This document shows, piece by piece, positions 43,630-52,930 of a stretch of 64,000 nucleotides of DNA. Under the pieces are notes generated by a model, which was given only the letters and a program-made list of their open reading frames with translations, had not been told where the DNA came from and did no database searches. The DNA is taken from contig CASFCQ010000002.1 of assembly GCA_949293185.1 (NCBI GenBank), positions 1 to 64,000 on the forward strand, written 5' to 3'. Within the stretch, counting starts at the first letter, position 1. Every line of letters starts with the position of its first letter. Source of the stretch: an uncultured bacterium. GTDB taxonomy: Bacteria > Cyanobacteriota > Vampirovibrionia > Gastranaerophilales > Gastranaerophilaceae. The translations under genes were made by a program, and so were the position numbers.

Positions 43630-44670
43630 ATGAAAAGGTTGTTGGCTTTATTTCTTTGTGTTTTGTATTTACTTTCAACGAACGCGTGCTTTGCGTTTGA
43701 GGAATTGTATTACCTGAAAAATATTGATAAAAATACAGCAGACTCACAAATAAAAGAAGTGCTGACTGACAAGAAATTCGATATAAAAAATCAAAATCCT
43801 ATTCATGCTGTATCACAAAAAAAAGCCGAAAATTTTGCGATAATTGTTTTACAGCAAAGCGGAAAAAATCTTTTTTACTATTATGAATCAAATGATAAAA
43901 ACAAAAAGCTAAATAAAAATATTCTAAAAGCATTTAAGAAAAATGATGTAGAATATGAACAATCCCAAGACTCAATGCTTTTGGCTAATTTTTCGGATAT
44001 AGTTTACAGATACAATACAGGAACAAAAAAAGTTTATTCCTTTGAAGAACCCAAACAACCACAAGCAAGCACAACATCCCAACAGAAAAAAACAACACCG
44101 CCTACCACACTTAAAGGCTATGCAGGTAAAATTGATAAAGGCGTAAAACTAAATATATATCTGCAAAATGCAATAAACACAGCAACAGCTGCGCAGGGTC
44201 AGACGGTGAATGCGGTTTTAAAAGAAGCCTGGACTTATAAAGAATATACAGTAGCTCCTCAGGGCAGTGTTATCACTGGTACAATTATAAAAGCAAGTCC
44301 GGCAAAAGCAGCTTCCCGTAACGGTTCTGTAGATATTGTTTTTAACAAAATTCTTACCCCTAACGGAAAAACAATCGATATATCTACAGAAAAAATAGAA
44401 TTTAATGTTACAAATGACGGAAAAGTAAAACAGGTACTTGGCTCTACTGTTGCAATGGCTGCAATAGGGGCATTACTGGGGCTTGGTATTGCAGCTATGA
44501 CAGGTGACGCCTCCGATTTGGCAAAAGGAGCTATTATAGGTGCAAGTATAGGAGGCGGCGGAGCTTTAGTTACCAATGTTGCACAAAAAGGTATAGATGC
44601 TGAGATACCTGCTTATACAGACATAGAGATAGTTCTTGATAAACCGACCAGTGTTGTTTTAAGCTATTAA
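43630..44670 (+). CDS. exported TrbI/VirB10-like protein with glycine-rich end
   Basis: The 346-residue product has a signal peptide of about 22 residues (ending near CFA), an N-terminal domain of about 110 residues, a Gln/Thr/Pro-rich linker and a C-terminal domain. The C-terminal domain shows GVKLNIYLQNAINTATAAQGQTV and YTVAPQGSVITGTIIKAS, reminiscent of TrbI/VirB10-type beta-barrel domains. FNKILTPNGKTIDIS and a Gly/Ala segment (AIGALLGLGIAAMTG) follow. No other conjugation gene is near, so it is probably an envelope protein and not a type IV secretion part. It begins a run of six envelope-type genes. Confidence 0.6.
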   Translation: MKRLLALFLCVLYLLSTNACFAFEELYYLKNIDKNTADSQIKEVLTDKKFDIKNQNPIHAVSQKKAENFAIIVLQQSGKNLFYYYESNDKNKKLNKNILKAFKKNDVEYEQSQDSMLLANFSDIVYRYNTGTKKVYSFEEPKQPQASTTSQQKKTTPPTTLKGYAGKIDKGVKLNIYLQNAINTATAAQGQTVNAVLKEAWTYKEYTVAPQGSVITGTIIKASPAKAASRNGSVDIVFNKILTPNGKTIDISTEKIEFNVTNDGKVKQVLGSTVAMAAIGALLGLGIAAMTGDASDLAKGAIIGASIGGGGALVTNVAQKGIDAEIPAYTDIEIVLDKPTSVVLSY

Positions 44671-44686
44671 AAAACAGGATATTTTA

Positions 44687-45355
44687 ATGAATAAAAGATT
44701 TGTAATTACAGGAATTTTAATACTGGTATGTTCGATAATATGCAAACTTGTATTTATTGGTATAAGCAAGATTAAAATTGATGAGTTTCATCCGGCATCC
44801 GTTATTTTTATAGTTGATTCATCTGCATCAAACCAATCAAAACTTGAAGATGAAATAGATTATTTAAAATCTGTTTGTTCAGTACTTGACCCTGAAGACA
44901 GCATAAAAATCTTAAAGGTTTCACAAGACTCTTACCTGATATATGAAGGTTCTCCAATGAACAGCTCTACCATAAACAAAACATTAAAAGAGTTTACAAA
45001 ATTAGACAGCGAAGAATACGGCACAGCATACGGCGATGCAATAAAAAAAGCATTTGAACATGCTTTAAACATGAAAAAGGAAGGCTATATACCTTCAATT
45101 GTGGTTATAGGCGATCTGGAAAACGAAGGTGATACAACCAAACAAATCGACTGGGATATTTTGCCGGAAAATGTAAAAAAAATAAAAAAATATATACCGG
45201 AAATATCTATGATGTTTGTTTATGCACACCCTCAAAAATTGGATCTTGTAAAAACAAAACTTACACCTGTTTTAGGCGAAAAAAAACTTATTGTTGTTAA
45301 TGAACAAACCGTTTCGAATTCTCAAAGAAAACTCTTGGACGCAATCGGAAGATAG
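44687..45355 (+). CDS. membrane-anchored vWA-type protein
   Basis: The 222-residue product has an N-terminal membrane helix (about 6-27) followed by a von Willebrand A-like domain. The MIDAS motif DSSAS (residues 46-50) lies in SVIFIVDSSASNQ, followed by YGTAYGDAIKKAFEHAL and IPSIVVIGDLENEGDT. The domain presumably faces the periplasm and binds a divalent metal to contact partners. The gene has AGGAT upstream of its ATG and is nine bases before the polytopic protein gene. Confidence 0.68.
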   Translation: MNKRFVITGILILVCSIICKLVFIGISKIKIDEFHPASVIFIVDSSASNQSKLEDEIDYLKSVCSVLDPEDSIKILKVSQDSYLIYEGSPMNSSTINKTLKEFTKLDSEEYGTAYGDAIKKAFEHALNMKKEGYIPSIVVIGDLENEGDTTKQIDWDILPENVKKIKKYIPEISMMFVYAHPQKLDLVKTKLTPVLGEKKLIVVNEQTVSNSQRKLLDAIGR

Positions 45356-45364
45356 GAGAATAAT

Positions 45365-46972
45365 ATGTCTTTTTCTATAATAACCAAAAACAGCCAGCAG
45401 ACATTTAACGGTAAAAAGCTTGTTGAAATTTCTTCCTCAGTCGGATATGATTGCGTTGTTAACACAGGTTTTGACTTTGTACTGACAGTTCAGTATGACG
45501 AAAAAACTAACAAATGTTTTATTATTAATCAAACAAATTGCAAAGATTTATTGTTTAAAGGACAGCCGCTGCCGCAAAAGCTGATTGTTGATAAACTTTG
45601 CAAAATTATGGTAAAAGACTCTGACGAATTTATTACTGTAAAAATAGACACAGAAAAAATTCAAACCTCACAAATACAACAAAAGACTTCTGCAGAAAAT
45701 ATTAATATACTCCAAAATACTATCACCAGAACAGATACACAGACTCCGGTAAAATCACATCTGGAGCAGCAAAAAGTTCAAATAGAAAACGTTCGCGCCG
45801 GTATAGTCAAACAGATTGCTTATTCCATGAATGATTTAAAGCATAAGCTTTCAATGAATTCAAAAGCCGGTATTATTCTTCATATAGGTCTTTTTGTGGC
45901 AACATTGATTCTTGCTTTCGGCGTCTCTAATTATTTTACGGGTCTGCCGCTAAAAGATTCAGGCAGCATGATACAAATGCCTGTTAATATGAAATTTTTA
46001 ATTGCTTTTACAATAGTTATATACAGTGTTGGCGTAGTGCTAAAGCAGGGAATATATTTGTTTTTACAAAATCGTAGAAATTCATCCGGCAGAGCAAACA
46101 GTATATCTGAAAAAACGCTGATTATTACTTCATCTTTATTTTATGCAGGTGTGTATTTGATAAACGTGGTGTATTACCTTGCACCCGGTTCAATGCCGTT
46201 TTTTGCAATATGTATGTCTCTGTTTTTTACCGCCCTGTGTGTTATACTTGCGATTGCCTGCGGATATTTTAAAAGTGACAGTGTTGAGATTTCAAAAGAA
46301 CTTAGCCAATATGAATACAGAGAAGATTTTGAAAAGGTAATACACGAGTATCGTAGCTGGATAGAAAAATATATAAACTCACTTAGTGAAACTAAAATAG
46401 CTAATATTAAAGACAAACTGTTTTCTCTGCAGATAAAATCTGTAGGGGAAATAATTCTCGGAATTTTAACAGCGCCGTTTCTTGCTTACGGAGTGTCCAA
46501 CACTCTGGCAGCCTGTTTTCCTGATGCGGCAGGCTGGGTAAGAATTTCAGGATTAAGGTTCAGTCCTGTATTTCTTGTGTTGGCTACTTTTTTAATTATC
46601 TTTGCATTTTTTGCTTTCGTTAACGGATTTTTGATAAATAAAAAAATTCAGGCATCTAATGTTATCAAAAATGACGGCTTTAGCAATTACCTGCAGCACG
46701 GTATCGACATTTACGGTATTCAAGGAGCACAAAAACTCGATACCGATATGAGAAGATCCTTTATTATTGGACTATGCATCATTTTTATTGAGTTTTCTAT
46801 GAATATTTCTTATTTTATGCAAGAAATAGGTGCTGACCTTGGCGGTATACTGCTGAGTGCTGTTGCGGCACTTGTGCCGACAGCATTGTTGATTGCGGAA
46901 ACATTTATGCTCAGCCAGACAAAATTTGATACATATGCTTGCGAAGAAGTTTTGTCAAAATATGACAAATAA
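45365..46972 (+). CDS. polytopic membrane protein with FHA-like N-terminus
   Basis: The 535-residue product has about 95 N-terminal residues forming a strand-rich domain that resembles an FHA or YscD-type fold (VEISSSVGYDCVVNTG, KCFIINQTNCKDLLFKG, CKIMVKDSDEFITVKI). A coiled or linker region to about 170 follows, then five to seven transmembrane helices, interrupted by a cytoplasmic helical segment near 310-345 (YRSWIEKYINSLSETKI). No ExbB/TolQ or transporter motif is evident. It is between a vWA gene and two TonB-C genes. The ATG has GGAG upstream. Function unknown. Confidence 0.62.
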   Translation: MSFSIITKNSQQTFNGKKLVEISSSVGYDCVVNTGFDFVLTVQYDEKTNKCFIINQTNCKDLLFKGQPLPQKLIVDKLCKIMVKDSDEFITVKIDTEKIQTSQIQQKTSAENINILQNTITRTDTQTPVKSHLEQQKVQIENVRAGIVKQIAYSMNDLKHKLSMNSKAGIILHIGLFVATLILAFGVSNYFTGLPLKDSGSMIQMPVNMKFLIAFTIVIYSVGVVLKQGIYLFLQNRRNSSGRANSISEKTLIITSSLFYAGVYLINVVYYLAPGSMPFFAICMSLFFTALCVILAIACGYFKSDSVEISKELSQYEYREDFEKVIHEYRSWIEKYINSLSETKIANIKDKLFSLQIKSVGEIILGILTAPFLAYGVSNTLAACFPDAAGWVRISGLRFSPVFLVLATFLIIFAFFAFVNGFLINKKIQASNVIKNDGFSNYLQHGIDIYGIQGAQKLDTDMRRSFIIGLCIIFIEFSMNISYFMQEIGADLGGILLSAVAALVPTALLIAETFMLSQTKFDTYACEEVLSKYDK

Positions 46973-46984
46973 TAGGTGATAATC

Positions 46985-47824
46985 TTGTATAAAACATTTT
47001 TTATAATTTTAGCGGTTTTACTTTTGGCAGCAACAGCCTTAATGGCAACATTTGCGCCCAAAATGCATAAAAGTATTTTTCTGTACGACTCAGGACTGCA
47101 GATTGCACTGCAAAAAACAGAAAATGTACAAACAAAAGTTACACAGACAAAAATCAACACGGTTAAACAGCAGCTGAAACCACAAAAAACACTTGTTGCT
47201 GTTAATGATAACATTGTTGATACTGCTGTTAATATTGTAAATACTCCGCAGAAGTTATCCCCAAAAGCAGTTAATATAGAACAACAGCCCGCTAATATAC
47301 AGCAGCAAAAGCAAACTACTAAATCATCTGCACCTCAAACAACAAAATCCAAACAGCAGCCTGCTAAAACAATACCCCAGCCTGCAGGAAAAAAAGTAAC
47401 CCAAACAGAAACAAAACAAGAGGTAAAAAAACAAACAGCCCAATCTGTAAAAACAGCTGCACAAAAAGAGCAGGAAGAACTTATTCTATGGAACAAATGG
47501 CGCTCGGATTTGCAAAACAGAATAATGCAAGATGCAAAACTTCCGATTGTACAGCAAGGTACGGTATTTCGTTTTGCTTTTGATGTGGATAAATACGGAA
47601 AAATTACTAATATCAGCACATGGTCGGATAATGCAATGTATACCCCGTATGCTATTCAGTATATTGCACCTGTTATAAGAAGTTATCAGGGACGTGATTT
47701 TATGAATTTTCCGACAGGCTCAAATCGCGTAACAACAAGAGTAGAAGGTGCCTGGAAAATTGCAGACAAGACAACATACAGCACACCTGCTGACTTTAAA
47801 GACGTAGAAAAAATAAGGAATTAA
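46985..47824 (+). CDS. TonB-C-terminal-domain protein with long QK-rich linker
   Basis: I start this at TTG 46985, which has AGGTGAT six bases upstream; a GTG at 46976 has none. The 279-residue product has an N-terminal transmembrane helix and a linker of about 130 residues rich in Gln, Thr, Lys and Pro. It ends in a TonB_C-like domain of about 110 residues (LWNKWRSDLQNRIMQDAKL, FAFDVDKYGKITNISTWS, YAIQYIAPVIRSYQ). TonB proteins couple inner-membrane energy to outer-membrane receptors, but no exbB/exbD is nearby and no TonB-dependent receptor is seen. Confidence 0.72.
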   Translation: MYKTFFIILAVLLLAATALMATFAPKMHKSIFLYDSGLQIALQKTENVQTKVTQTKINTVKQQLKPQKTLVAVNDNIVDTAVNIVNTPQKLSPKAVNIEQQPANIQQQKQTTKSSAPQTTKSKQQPAKTIPQPAGKKVTQTETKQEVKKQTAQSVKTAAQKEQEELILWNKWRSDLQNRIMQDAKLPIVQQGTVFRFAFDVDKYGKITNISTWSDNAMYTPYAIQYIAPVIRSYQGRDFMNFPTGSNRVTTRVEGAWKIADKTTYSTPADFKDVEKIRN

Positions 47825-47825
47825 T

Positions 47826-48878
47826 ATGTATAAGTATAAATGCACGGAATGCGGACAAGAATATGACGAACTGCAAGAATACTGTGACTGCGGAAATGAT
47901 TCATTCGACGTTATTGAATCTGATGATATTGCACAATCCTCCTCAGACAGTCAGTATATTCCTTATACTAAAACATTTCAAAACGATAAAAAAATTACAA
48001 ACCCAAACAGACGATATGATATTCCATCCGTTGCTTTTTTAATTGTCTGCATAATTCTTTCTTTTTTCATACTGTTTTTCGTCGGGAATCCGCCAGCTGA
48101 CAAAGGCACACAAAATATAGATTCTAAAAAAGAAAAAGCAGCACAGTCTAACAGCAAAAAGCAAATACAAAATATTCCCTCCATTGATGAATTATGGATA
48201 GAGAACAGACAAAATGCAGCAGCCGTGAAAAAAACAGAACTTCAACAACAAACCCATGCAGAAACTCCGCAGGCTCAGACTGTAGAGAATATCCAAAAGA
48301 CAATAAGCGACTTGTTTAAGCCTGCTTATACTCCCTCTCAGCCTGCAGCCGTAACAAAGCCGGCAAAAACTACAAAACAAACAACTCAATCTGCTGTTAA
48401 AAAGGTTACGGCTGTACCGGCACAAAAAACACAACCTAAAGCAGCATCTACAGTACAAAAGCCTAAAAAACAGCCGGCAGTACAAAAAAATGCACCTAAA
48501 CAAACTTCAGTAAAACCATCATCTGTTTCAAAACAAATTACACCAAAAACTTCAAAACCCAAAGTTAATACAGCTGCCCAAAAACAGGCATTGCTAAACT
48601 ATAAAATTGCATTGAGAAATAAAATTGCGTCAAATATTAATTTTGCAACAGTAGTCGGCGATGGCTCTTGCGCAATTACTTTTAAAATTGCACAATCCGG
48701 AAAGCTTATAAACAGAGCTTTTAGCAAGCAGTCAACCAATGACAGCCTTAATGATGCGGTTTATAACGGAGTAATGCTGACCCCTTCTTACAACCCTCCG
48801 CCAGCAGGATACAAAAATGAAACACTTAAGCTGTCTGTAAAAATGTACGGCGGAAATTTTGAAGTTGACCTGAATTAA
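47826..48878 (+). CDS. TonB-C-terminal-domain protein with N-terminal zinc ribbon
   Basis: The 350-residue product begins with a cytoplasmic zinc ribbon (CTECGQEYDELQEYCDC: two cysteine pairs within the first 22 residues). A transmembrane helix (about 66-86), a long Gln/Lys/Thr/Pro linker with KQ, AQKT and VQKP repeats, and a C-terminal TonB_C-like domain follow (ALRNKIASNINFATVVG, CAITFKIAQSGKLINRAF). It lies one base after its paralogue-like neighbour. The zinc ribbon on the cytoplasmic side is unusual for TonB. The 3' end overlaps a convergent gene by four bases. Confidence 0.7.
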   Translation: MYKYKCTECGQEYDELQEYCDCGNDSFDVIESDDIAQSSSDSQYIPYTKTFQNDKKITNPNRRYDIPSVAFLIVCIILSFFILFFVGNPPADKGTQNIDSKKEKAAQSNSKKQIQNIPSIDELWIENRQNAAAVKKTELQQQTHAETPQAQTVENIQKTISDLFKPAYTPSQPAAVTKPAKTTKQTTQSAVKKVTAVPAQKTQPKAASTVQKPKKQPAVQKNAPKQTSVKPSSVSKQITPKTSKPKVNTAAQKQALLNYKIALRNKIASNINFATVVGDGSCAITFKIAQSGKLINRAFSKQSTNDSLNDAVYNGVMLTPSYNPPPAGYKNETLKLSVKMYGGNFEVDLN

Positions 48879-49819
48879 TTACCCGGAACATATTCATACT
48901 GTTGTTGAGGTTGTTGAGGCATTTGCTGCTGCTGAGATGCACTATTTGTATTTGTCATTGAATTATACAAAGAAGTTGAAAAACTATTTAAATCATTAGG
49001 GGTATATAATTTTCCGCCTGTTGTATCAGCAAGACATTTTAACTCATTAGAATATGAAGAAACAAGCACTACATCTACTGTAATATCTTTACGTTTTGCT
49101 ACAAGCGCTTTTGCAAAGGCACATGGATCACCACCGCAATTTTCTCCGCCGTCAGTTATTAAAATTATCTTTTTGGGATAATTTGCTGCCATTCCTAAAA
49201 AGTCTACATCTACAGCTTCTTTTAAAGCAAGCGTAAGCGGTGTAGAACCGCCTATATCAACAGAGTTCATACCGTTAAGAAGAGTTGCAGAATCATTAGC
49301 TGCTACTTTAACAAGTTGTGCCGTCGAGCGGCAGCTTCCTGAGACATTTCCAAGGTAAGTATCTGTTGATGCGGAAACTTTATACTTGCCGTTATCCTTT
49401 TTAGTTATGCTGTGTATTTTACCAAGAATCGGAGAATAAGGATTTCCGCCGCCATTGTGACCGAACACTCTGAAACCCACAGCTGTACCTTGCGGAAGTT
49501 GAGATATGATAGCAGACATAGTTCTTTTAGCTTCTGTAATCCAGTACGCCATACTGCCTGAATAGTCCATAACTATGTCAATAGTTGATATATAATTATT
49601 CAGAACTTGCTTTGTGTTTACATAGCTTTGGGAACTATAGTTATTGTAAAAATTAGAGGCATTTGTATTTAATACACTGCTGTTTTGTGTTGTGCCATTA
49701 GGACTTGTAACTTTTCCGTGTGTATTAACTTTGTACTTTGCTGCAGCTGCGGCAAGCGAAAAGCTGGACATAAGGATTAACGATATTACAATTTTTTTTA
49801 TGTTTCCGTGAGTATTCAA
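48875..49819 (-). CDS. exported von Willebrand A-domain protein
   Basis: The 314-residue product has a signal peptide (SLILMSSFSLAAAAA), a Ser/Asn-rich spacer with NYSSQSYVN, and a vWA domain with a complete MIDAS: DYSGS (DxSxS), GSTPL (Thr) and TDGGEN (Asp). Four Cys in the domain (CRSTA, CGGDPC, ELKC) suggest disulfides. The last 30 residues are Gln-rich. The start is TTG at 49817-49819, with GGGAG six bases upstream and directly after the yjbQ stop. It is convergent with the TonB-like gene. Confidence 0.8.
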   Translation of the reverse strand: MNTHGNIKKIVISLILMSSFSLAAAAAKYKVNTHGKVTSPNGTTQNSSVLNTNASNFYNNYSSQSYVNTKQVLNNYISTIDIVMDYSGSMAYWITEAKRTMSAIISQLPQGTAVGFRVFGHNGGGNPYSPILGKIHSITKKDNGKYKVSASTDTYLGNVSGSCRSTAQLVKVAANDSATLLNGMNSVDIGGSTPLTLALKEAVDVDFLGMAANYPKKIILITDGGENCGGDPCAFAKALVAKRKDITVDVVLVSSYSNELKCLADTTGGKLYTPNDLNSFSTSLYNSMTNTNSASQQQQMPQQPQQQYEYVPGN

Positions 49820-49820
49820 C

Positions 49821-50234
49821 TTATTCTCCCATTACTTTTACAATGACTCTTTTTCTTCTTTGACCGTCAAATTCCGCATAGTAAATTTGCTGCCATGGTC
49901 CAAAATCCAAACGTCCGTTGGTTACAGGTACAATAACTTCGTGACCTATTAAAAGACTTTTTAAATGGCTGTCGCCGTTTGTTTCACCGGTTCTGTGATG
50001 ATTATAATTTATATCAAAAGGTGCAAGTTCTTCCAGCCATTTGTCAATATCACAAATAAGCCCGTTTTCTGCATCATTAACATAAATACCTGCTGTTATA
50101 TGCATTGCGGAAACGAGAACCATTCCTTCTTTTATTCCGCTATTTTGAACTATTTCTTCTACTTCATCAGTGATATTGATATATTCGCGATGGTTTTGCG
50201 TGTTGAACCATAAATACTCGGTTGCAAATTTCAT
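49821..50234 (-). CDS. yjbQ: YjbQ/UPF0047 family protein
   Basis: The 137-residue product matches the small YjbQ family in length and motifs: [43 protein letters not shown] (conserved histidines), and the C-terminal [21 protein letters not shown]. Members have weak thiamine-phosphate synthase activity in vitro; the cellular role is unclear. It is followed at once by the vWA gene, sharing a transcript. Confidence 0.9.
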   Translation of the reverse strand: MKFATEYLWFNTQNHREYINITDEVEEIVQNSGIKEGMVLVSAMHITAGIYVNDAENGLICDIDKWLEELAPFDINYNHHRTGETNGDSHLKSLLIGHEVIVPVTNGRLDFGPWQQIYYAEFDGQRRKRVIVKVMGE

Positions 50235-50291
50235 AAAAACTCCTTTTAATTCTCCTACAGTATTATAACAGTTTATAAAAGTGTAAACAAA

Positions 50292-50660
50292 TTATCTAAA
50301 AACAGTAAGACTGTCATTTGTGTAAATAGCATAAGACATTGTCAGCCACACAGCGATTAAGGCTACCGGTGCAGTAATAACAGACAGCGGCAAAAGACAG
50401 AAATAGATAAAATTAGATGTAGTTGAAATCTGCTCTATAGTAATAGATATCAAGTCAGAAGATTCATCATCACCGGTATCTACAACAGCTTTTTCTATTG
50501 TATTTTGCAAATAAGTGCAATCAGCATCATACACATTCTTTGCAGCAGTACAGCATTTGATTTTTGGCATAGATAATTCTTGTGCACAAGCAAAATAAAA
50601 GAACTGGCACAATACAGTTAAAACCACACAAACTGTCTTAAGAAATATTCTGGTTTTCAT
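50292..50660 (-). CDS. unknown small exported membrane protein
   Basis: The 122-residue product has an N-terminal signal-like helix (VLTVLCQFFYFACA), a short Cys-containing middle (KIKCCTAAKNVYDADC) and a hydrophobic C-terminal helix (FIYFCLLPLSVITAPVALIAVWL). It probably spans or is held in the membrane with the Cys-rich loop outside. I recognise no family. It lies 57 bases upstream of yjbQ on the same strand. No strong ribosome binding site is seen, so confidence is modest. Confidence 0.55.
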   Translation of the reverse strand: MKTRIFLKTVCVVLTVLCQFFYFACAQELSMPKIKCCTAAKNVYDADCTYLQNTIEKAVVDTGDDESSDLISITIEQISTTSNFIYFCLLPLSVITAPVALIAVWLTMSYAIYTNDSLTVFR

Positions 50661-50830
50661 TACAAATAAGGTTATACCACATAGATTTATGCGTCATCAT
50701 TCATTTATATTGATTTTACCCACGCAATCTTTTACATACAAATAATAAAATAATTATACATATGTAATAGATTAAAATATTTTTTGTATTATAATTTTAA
50801 ATGGAACAATAATAAAATTACAGGGTTATT

Positions 50831-51937
50831 ATGAAACAAAATTTGGTTGTAGGAGCAGGATTTTCAGGTGCAGTAATTGCAAGATTAATTGCGGAACAAT
50901 TTAACGAGCAGGTTCTTGTAATTGACAAAAAAGAGCATATTGCCGGCAACAGTTATGATTACACTGACGAAAACGGCATAAAAATTCATAAATACGGTTC
51001 GCATATTTTTCATACAAATGATGAAAAAGTTTGGGCTTTTATAAAAAGATTTACCGATTTTAATACATACATGCACAAAGTCGTTGCTGTAATTGACGGT
51101 ATAGAAACCACCATCCCTTTTAACATAAACACTCTTTACGATGTGTTTCCTAAATCATTAGCCCAACGGCTGGAAGAAAAACTTTTAAAATCTTTTGAAT
51201 ACAACAAAAAAGTACCGATACTGGAATTTCAAAAACAGGCTGATAATGATTTGAAATTTCTGGCAAATTATGTATACGAAAAAGTTTTTTTGCACTATAC
51301 AAACAAACAATGGGGCAACTCGCCGGATGAAGTTGACAGTGCAGTAACAGCAAGAGTGCCTGTATATATAAGCTGCGACGACAGATATTTTCAAGACAAA
51401 TATCAGGGAATCCCTACAGGCGGTTACACAAAAGTTGTTGAAAAAATACTAAAACATAACAACATAACAATCAAGCTAAATACTGATTACAAAGATATCT
51501 CCGGTCATTTTGACAGAATTTTATACACAGGTCCTATAGATGAATTTTTTGATTACAAATACGGAGAACTCCCGTACAGAAGTGTTAATTTTAAATTAGA
51601 AACACACAACCACGAACACTATCAATCAAATGCTGTTGTAAATTATCCGTGCAACTACGATTTTACAAGAATTCACGAGTATAAGTATTATTTAAACGAC
51701 ATTTCTTCTAAAACAGTTATTGCCAAAGAATACTCAGAACCCTTTGAAAACGGAAAAAATGAAAGATATTACCCTATACCTAAAGCAGAAAACACTGCGC
51801 TGTATAACAAGTATCTTGAAGAAGCCAAAAAACTCTCAAATGTTTACTTTTTAGGCAGACTTGGAGATTACAAATACTACAATATGGATCAGGCAATTGC
51901 CAGAGCAATAGAATTATTCGGGGAGATTAGCAAATGA
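50831..51937 (+). CDS. glf: UDP-galactopyranose mutase
   Basis: Glf converts UDP-galactopyranose to UDP-galactofuranose, using reduced FAD. The 368-residue product has the FAD-binding VVGAGFSGAVIARLIAEQ, DKKEHIAGNSYD, KYGSHIFHTND, YTNKQWG, TARVPVYISCDDRYFQD and IPTGGYTK, then YTGPIDEFFDYKYG, and ends YYNMDQAIARA. AGGG lies upstream of the ATG. A TATAAT lies at the upstream edge (50791-50796), but no matching -35 is clear. The gene starts a glycan operon and overlaps galE by four bases. Confidence 0.95.
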   Translation: MKQNLVVGAGFSGAVIARLIAEQFNEQVLVIDKKEHIAGNSYDYTDENGIKIHKYGSHIFHTNDEKVWAFIKRFTDFNTYMHKVVAVIDGIETTIPFNINTLYDVFPKSLAQRLEEKLLKSFEYNKKVPILEFQKQADNDLKFLANYVYEKVFLHYTNKQWGNSPDEVDSAVTARVPVYISCDDRYFQDKYQGIPTGGYTKVVEKILKHNNITIKLNTDYKDISGHFDRILYTGPIDEFFDYKYGELPYRSVNFKLETHNHEHYQSNAVVNYPCNYDFTRIHEYKYYLNDISSKTVIAKEYSEPFENGKNERYYPIPKAENTALYNKYLEEAKKLSNVYFLGRLGDYKYYNMDQAIARAIELFGEISK

Positions 51938-52929
51938 TTTTAATAACCGGCGGAGCAGGCTATATTGGCAGTCATACGGTTTTAAACTTTTTAAAAGATA
52001 ATTACGAAGTGCTTGTTTTTGATAATCTCGAAACAGGTCATATAGAAACAATTGACGAACTAAAAAAAGCAGGAAGCGTCACCTTTGAAAAAGGTGATTT
52101 AAGAAACATCGATGATATTGATAAAGTTTTTTCAAAATATAACATAGATGCAGTTATCCACTTTGCAGCATTTTCTCTTGTAGGAGAAAGTGTCCAAAAT
52201 CCGTCAAAATATTACAGAAACAACACCCTTGGAACACTTAACCTGCTGGATACAATGGTAAAACACAATGTAAAAAAGATTATCTTTTCTTCTACCTGCG
52301 CAACATATGGAGAACCTAAGTACACCCCGATAGACGAAAAACATCCGCAGAATCCGATTAATCCGTATGGTGCATCAAAATTGATGGTAGAACGGATTAT
52401 GAAAGATTATGATACTGCATACGGATTAAAATCAGTAAAACTAAGATATTTTAACGTTGCAGGATGCGATACCCAATGCCGTGTCGGAGAGTGGCATGAT
52501 ATAGAAACACACCTTATACCTAATATCTTAAAATCCGTATTCGAAACAGGCAAAACATTCAAAATTTTTGGAGATGATTATCCTACGCCGGACGGCACAT
52601 GCATAAGAGATTATGTCAATGTTGAAGATTTAGCACAGGCGCATAAACTTGCTTATCTATGGCTTGAAAAAGAAAACCGCTCCGAAGTATTTAATATTGG
52701 AACAGAAGCCGGTAACAGTGTTAAAGAAGTTTTTGACACTTGTGAAAAAGTTTTAAATCAAAAAATAAATGTCGAAGTCACATCAAGACGCCCCGGCGAC
52801 CCAGCTACACTTTTTGCAAATGCAAACAAGGCAAAAACAGTTCTTAACTGGAAGCCTGAAAATTCACTGGAACATAGTATTCAAACAGCTTACAAATTTG
52901 AAAAAAAATTACAAAGTCTGAAAAAATAA
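51934..52929 (+). CDS. galE: UDP-glucose 4-epimerase
   Basis: GalE interconverts UDP-glucose and UDP-galactose with NAD. The 331-residue product has the Rossmann GGAGYIGSHT, the FAAFSLVGES segment, the catalytic pair SSTCATYG and NPYGASKLMVE (YxxxK), and the C-terminal GTCIRDYVNVEDLA and RRPGDPATL. The ATG overlaps the glf stop as ATGA. Together with glf it supplies UDP-galactofuranose for the two glycosyltransferases that follow. Confidence 0.95.
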   Translation: MILITGGAGYIGSHTVLNFLKDNYEVLVFDNLETGHIETIDELKKAGSVTFEKGDLRNIDDIDKVFSKYNIDAVIHFAAFSLVGESVQNPSKYYRNNTLGTLNLLDTMVKHNVKKIIFSSTCATYGEPKYTPIDEKHPQNPINPYGASKLMVERIMKDYDTAYGLKSVKLRYFNVAGCDTQCRVGEWHDIETHLIPNILKSVFETGKTFKIFGDDYPTPDGTCIRDYVNVEDLAQAHKLAYLWLEKENRSEVFNIGTEAGNSVKEVFDTCEKVLNQKINVEVTSRRPGDPATLFANANKAKTVLNWKPENSLEHSIQTAYKFEKKLQSLKK

Positions 52930-52930
52930 G

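Noticed and set aside
43630-48878. Conjugation or type IV secretion locus, suggested by the TrbI/VirB10-like protein
   Set aside because: No VirB4, VirD4, relaxase, pilin or mating-pair genes are present; only a domain resemblance exists.
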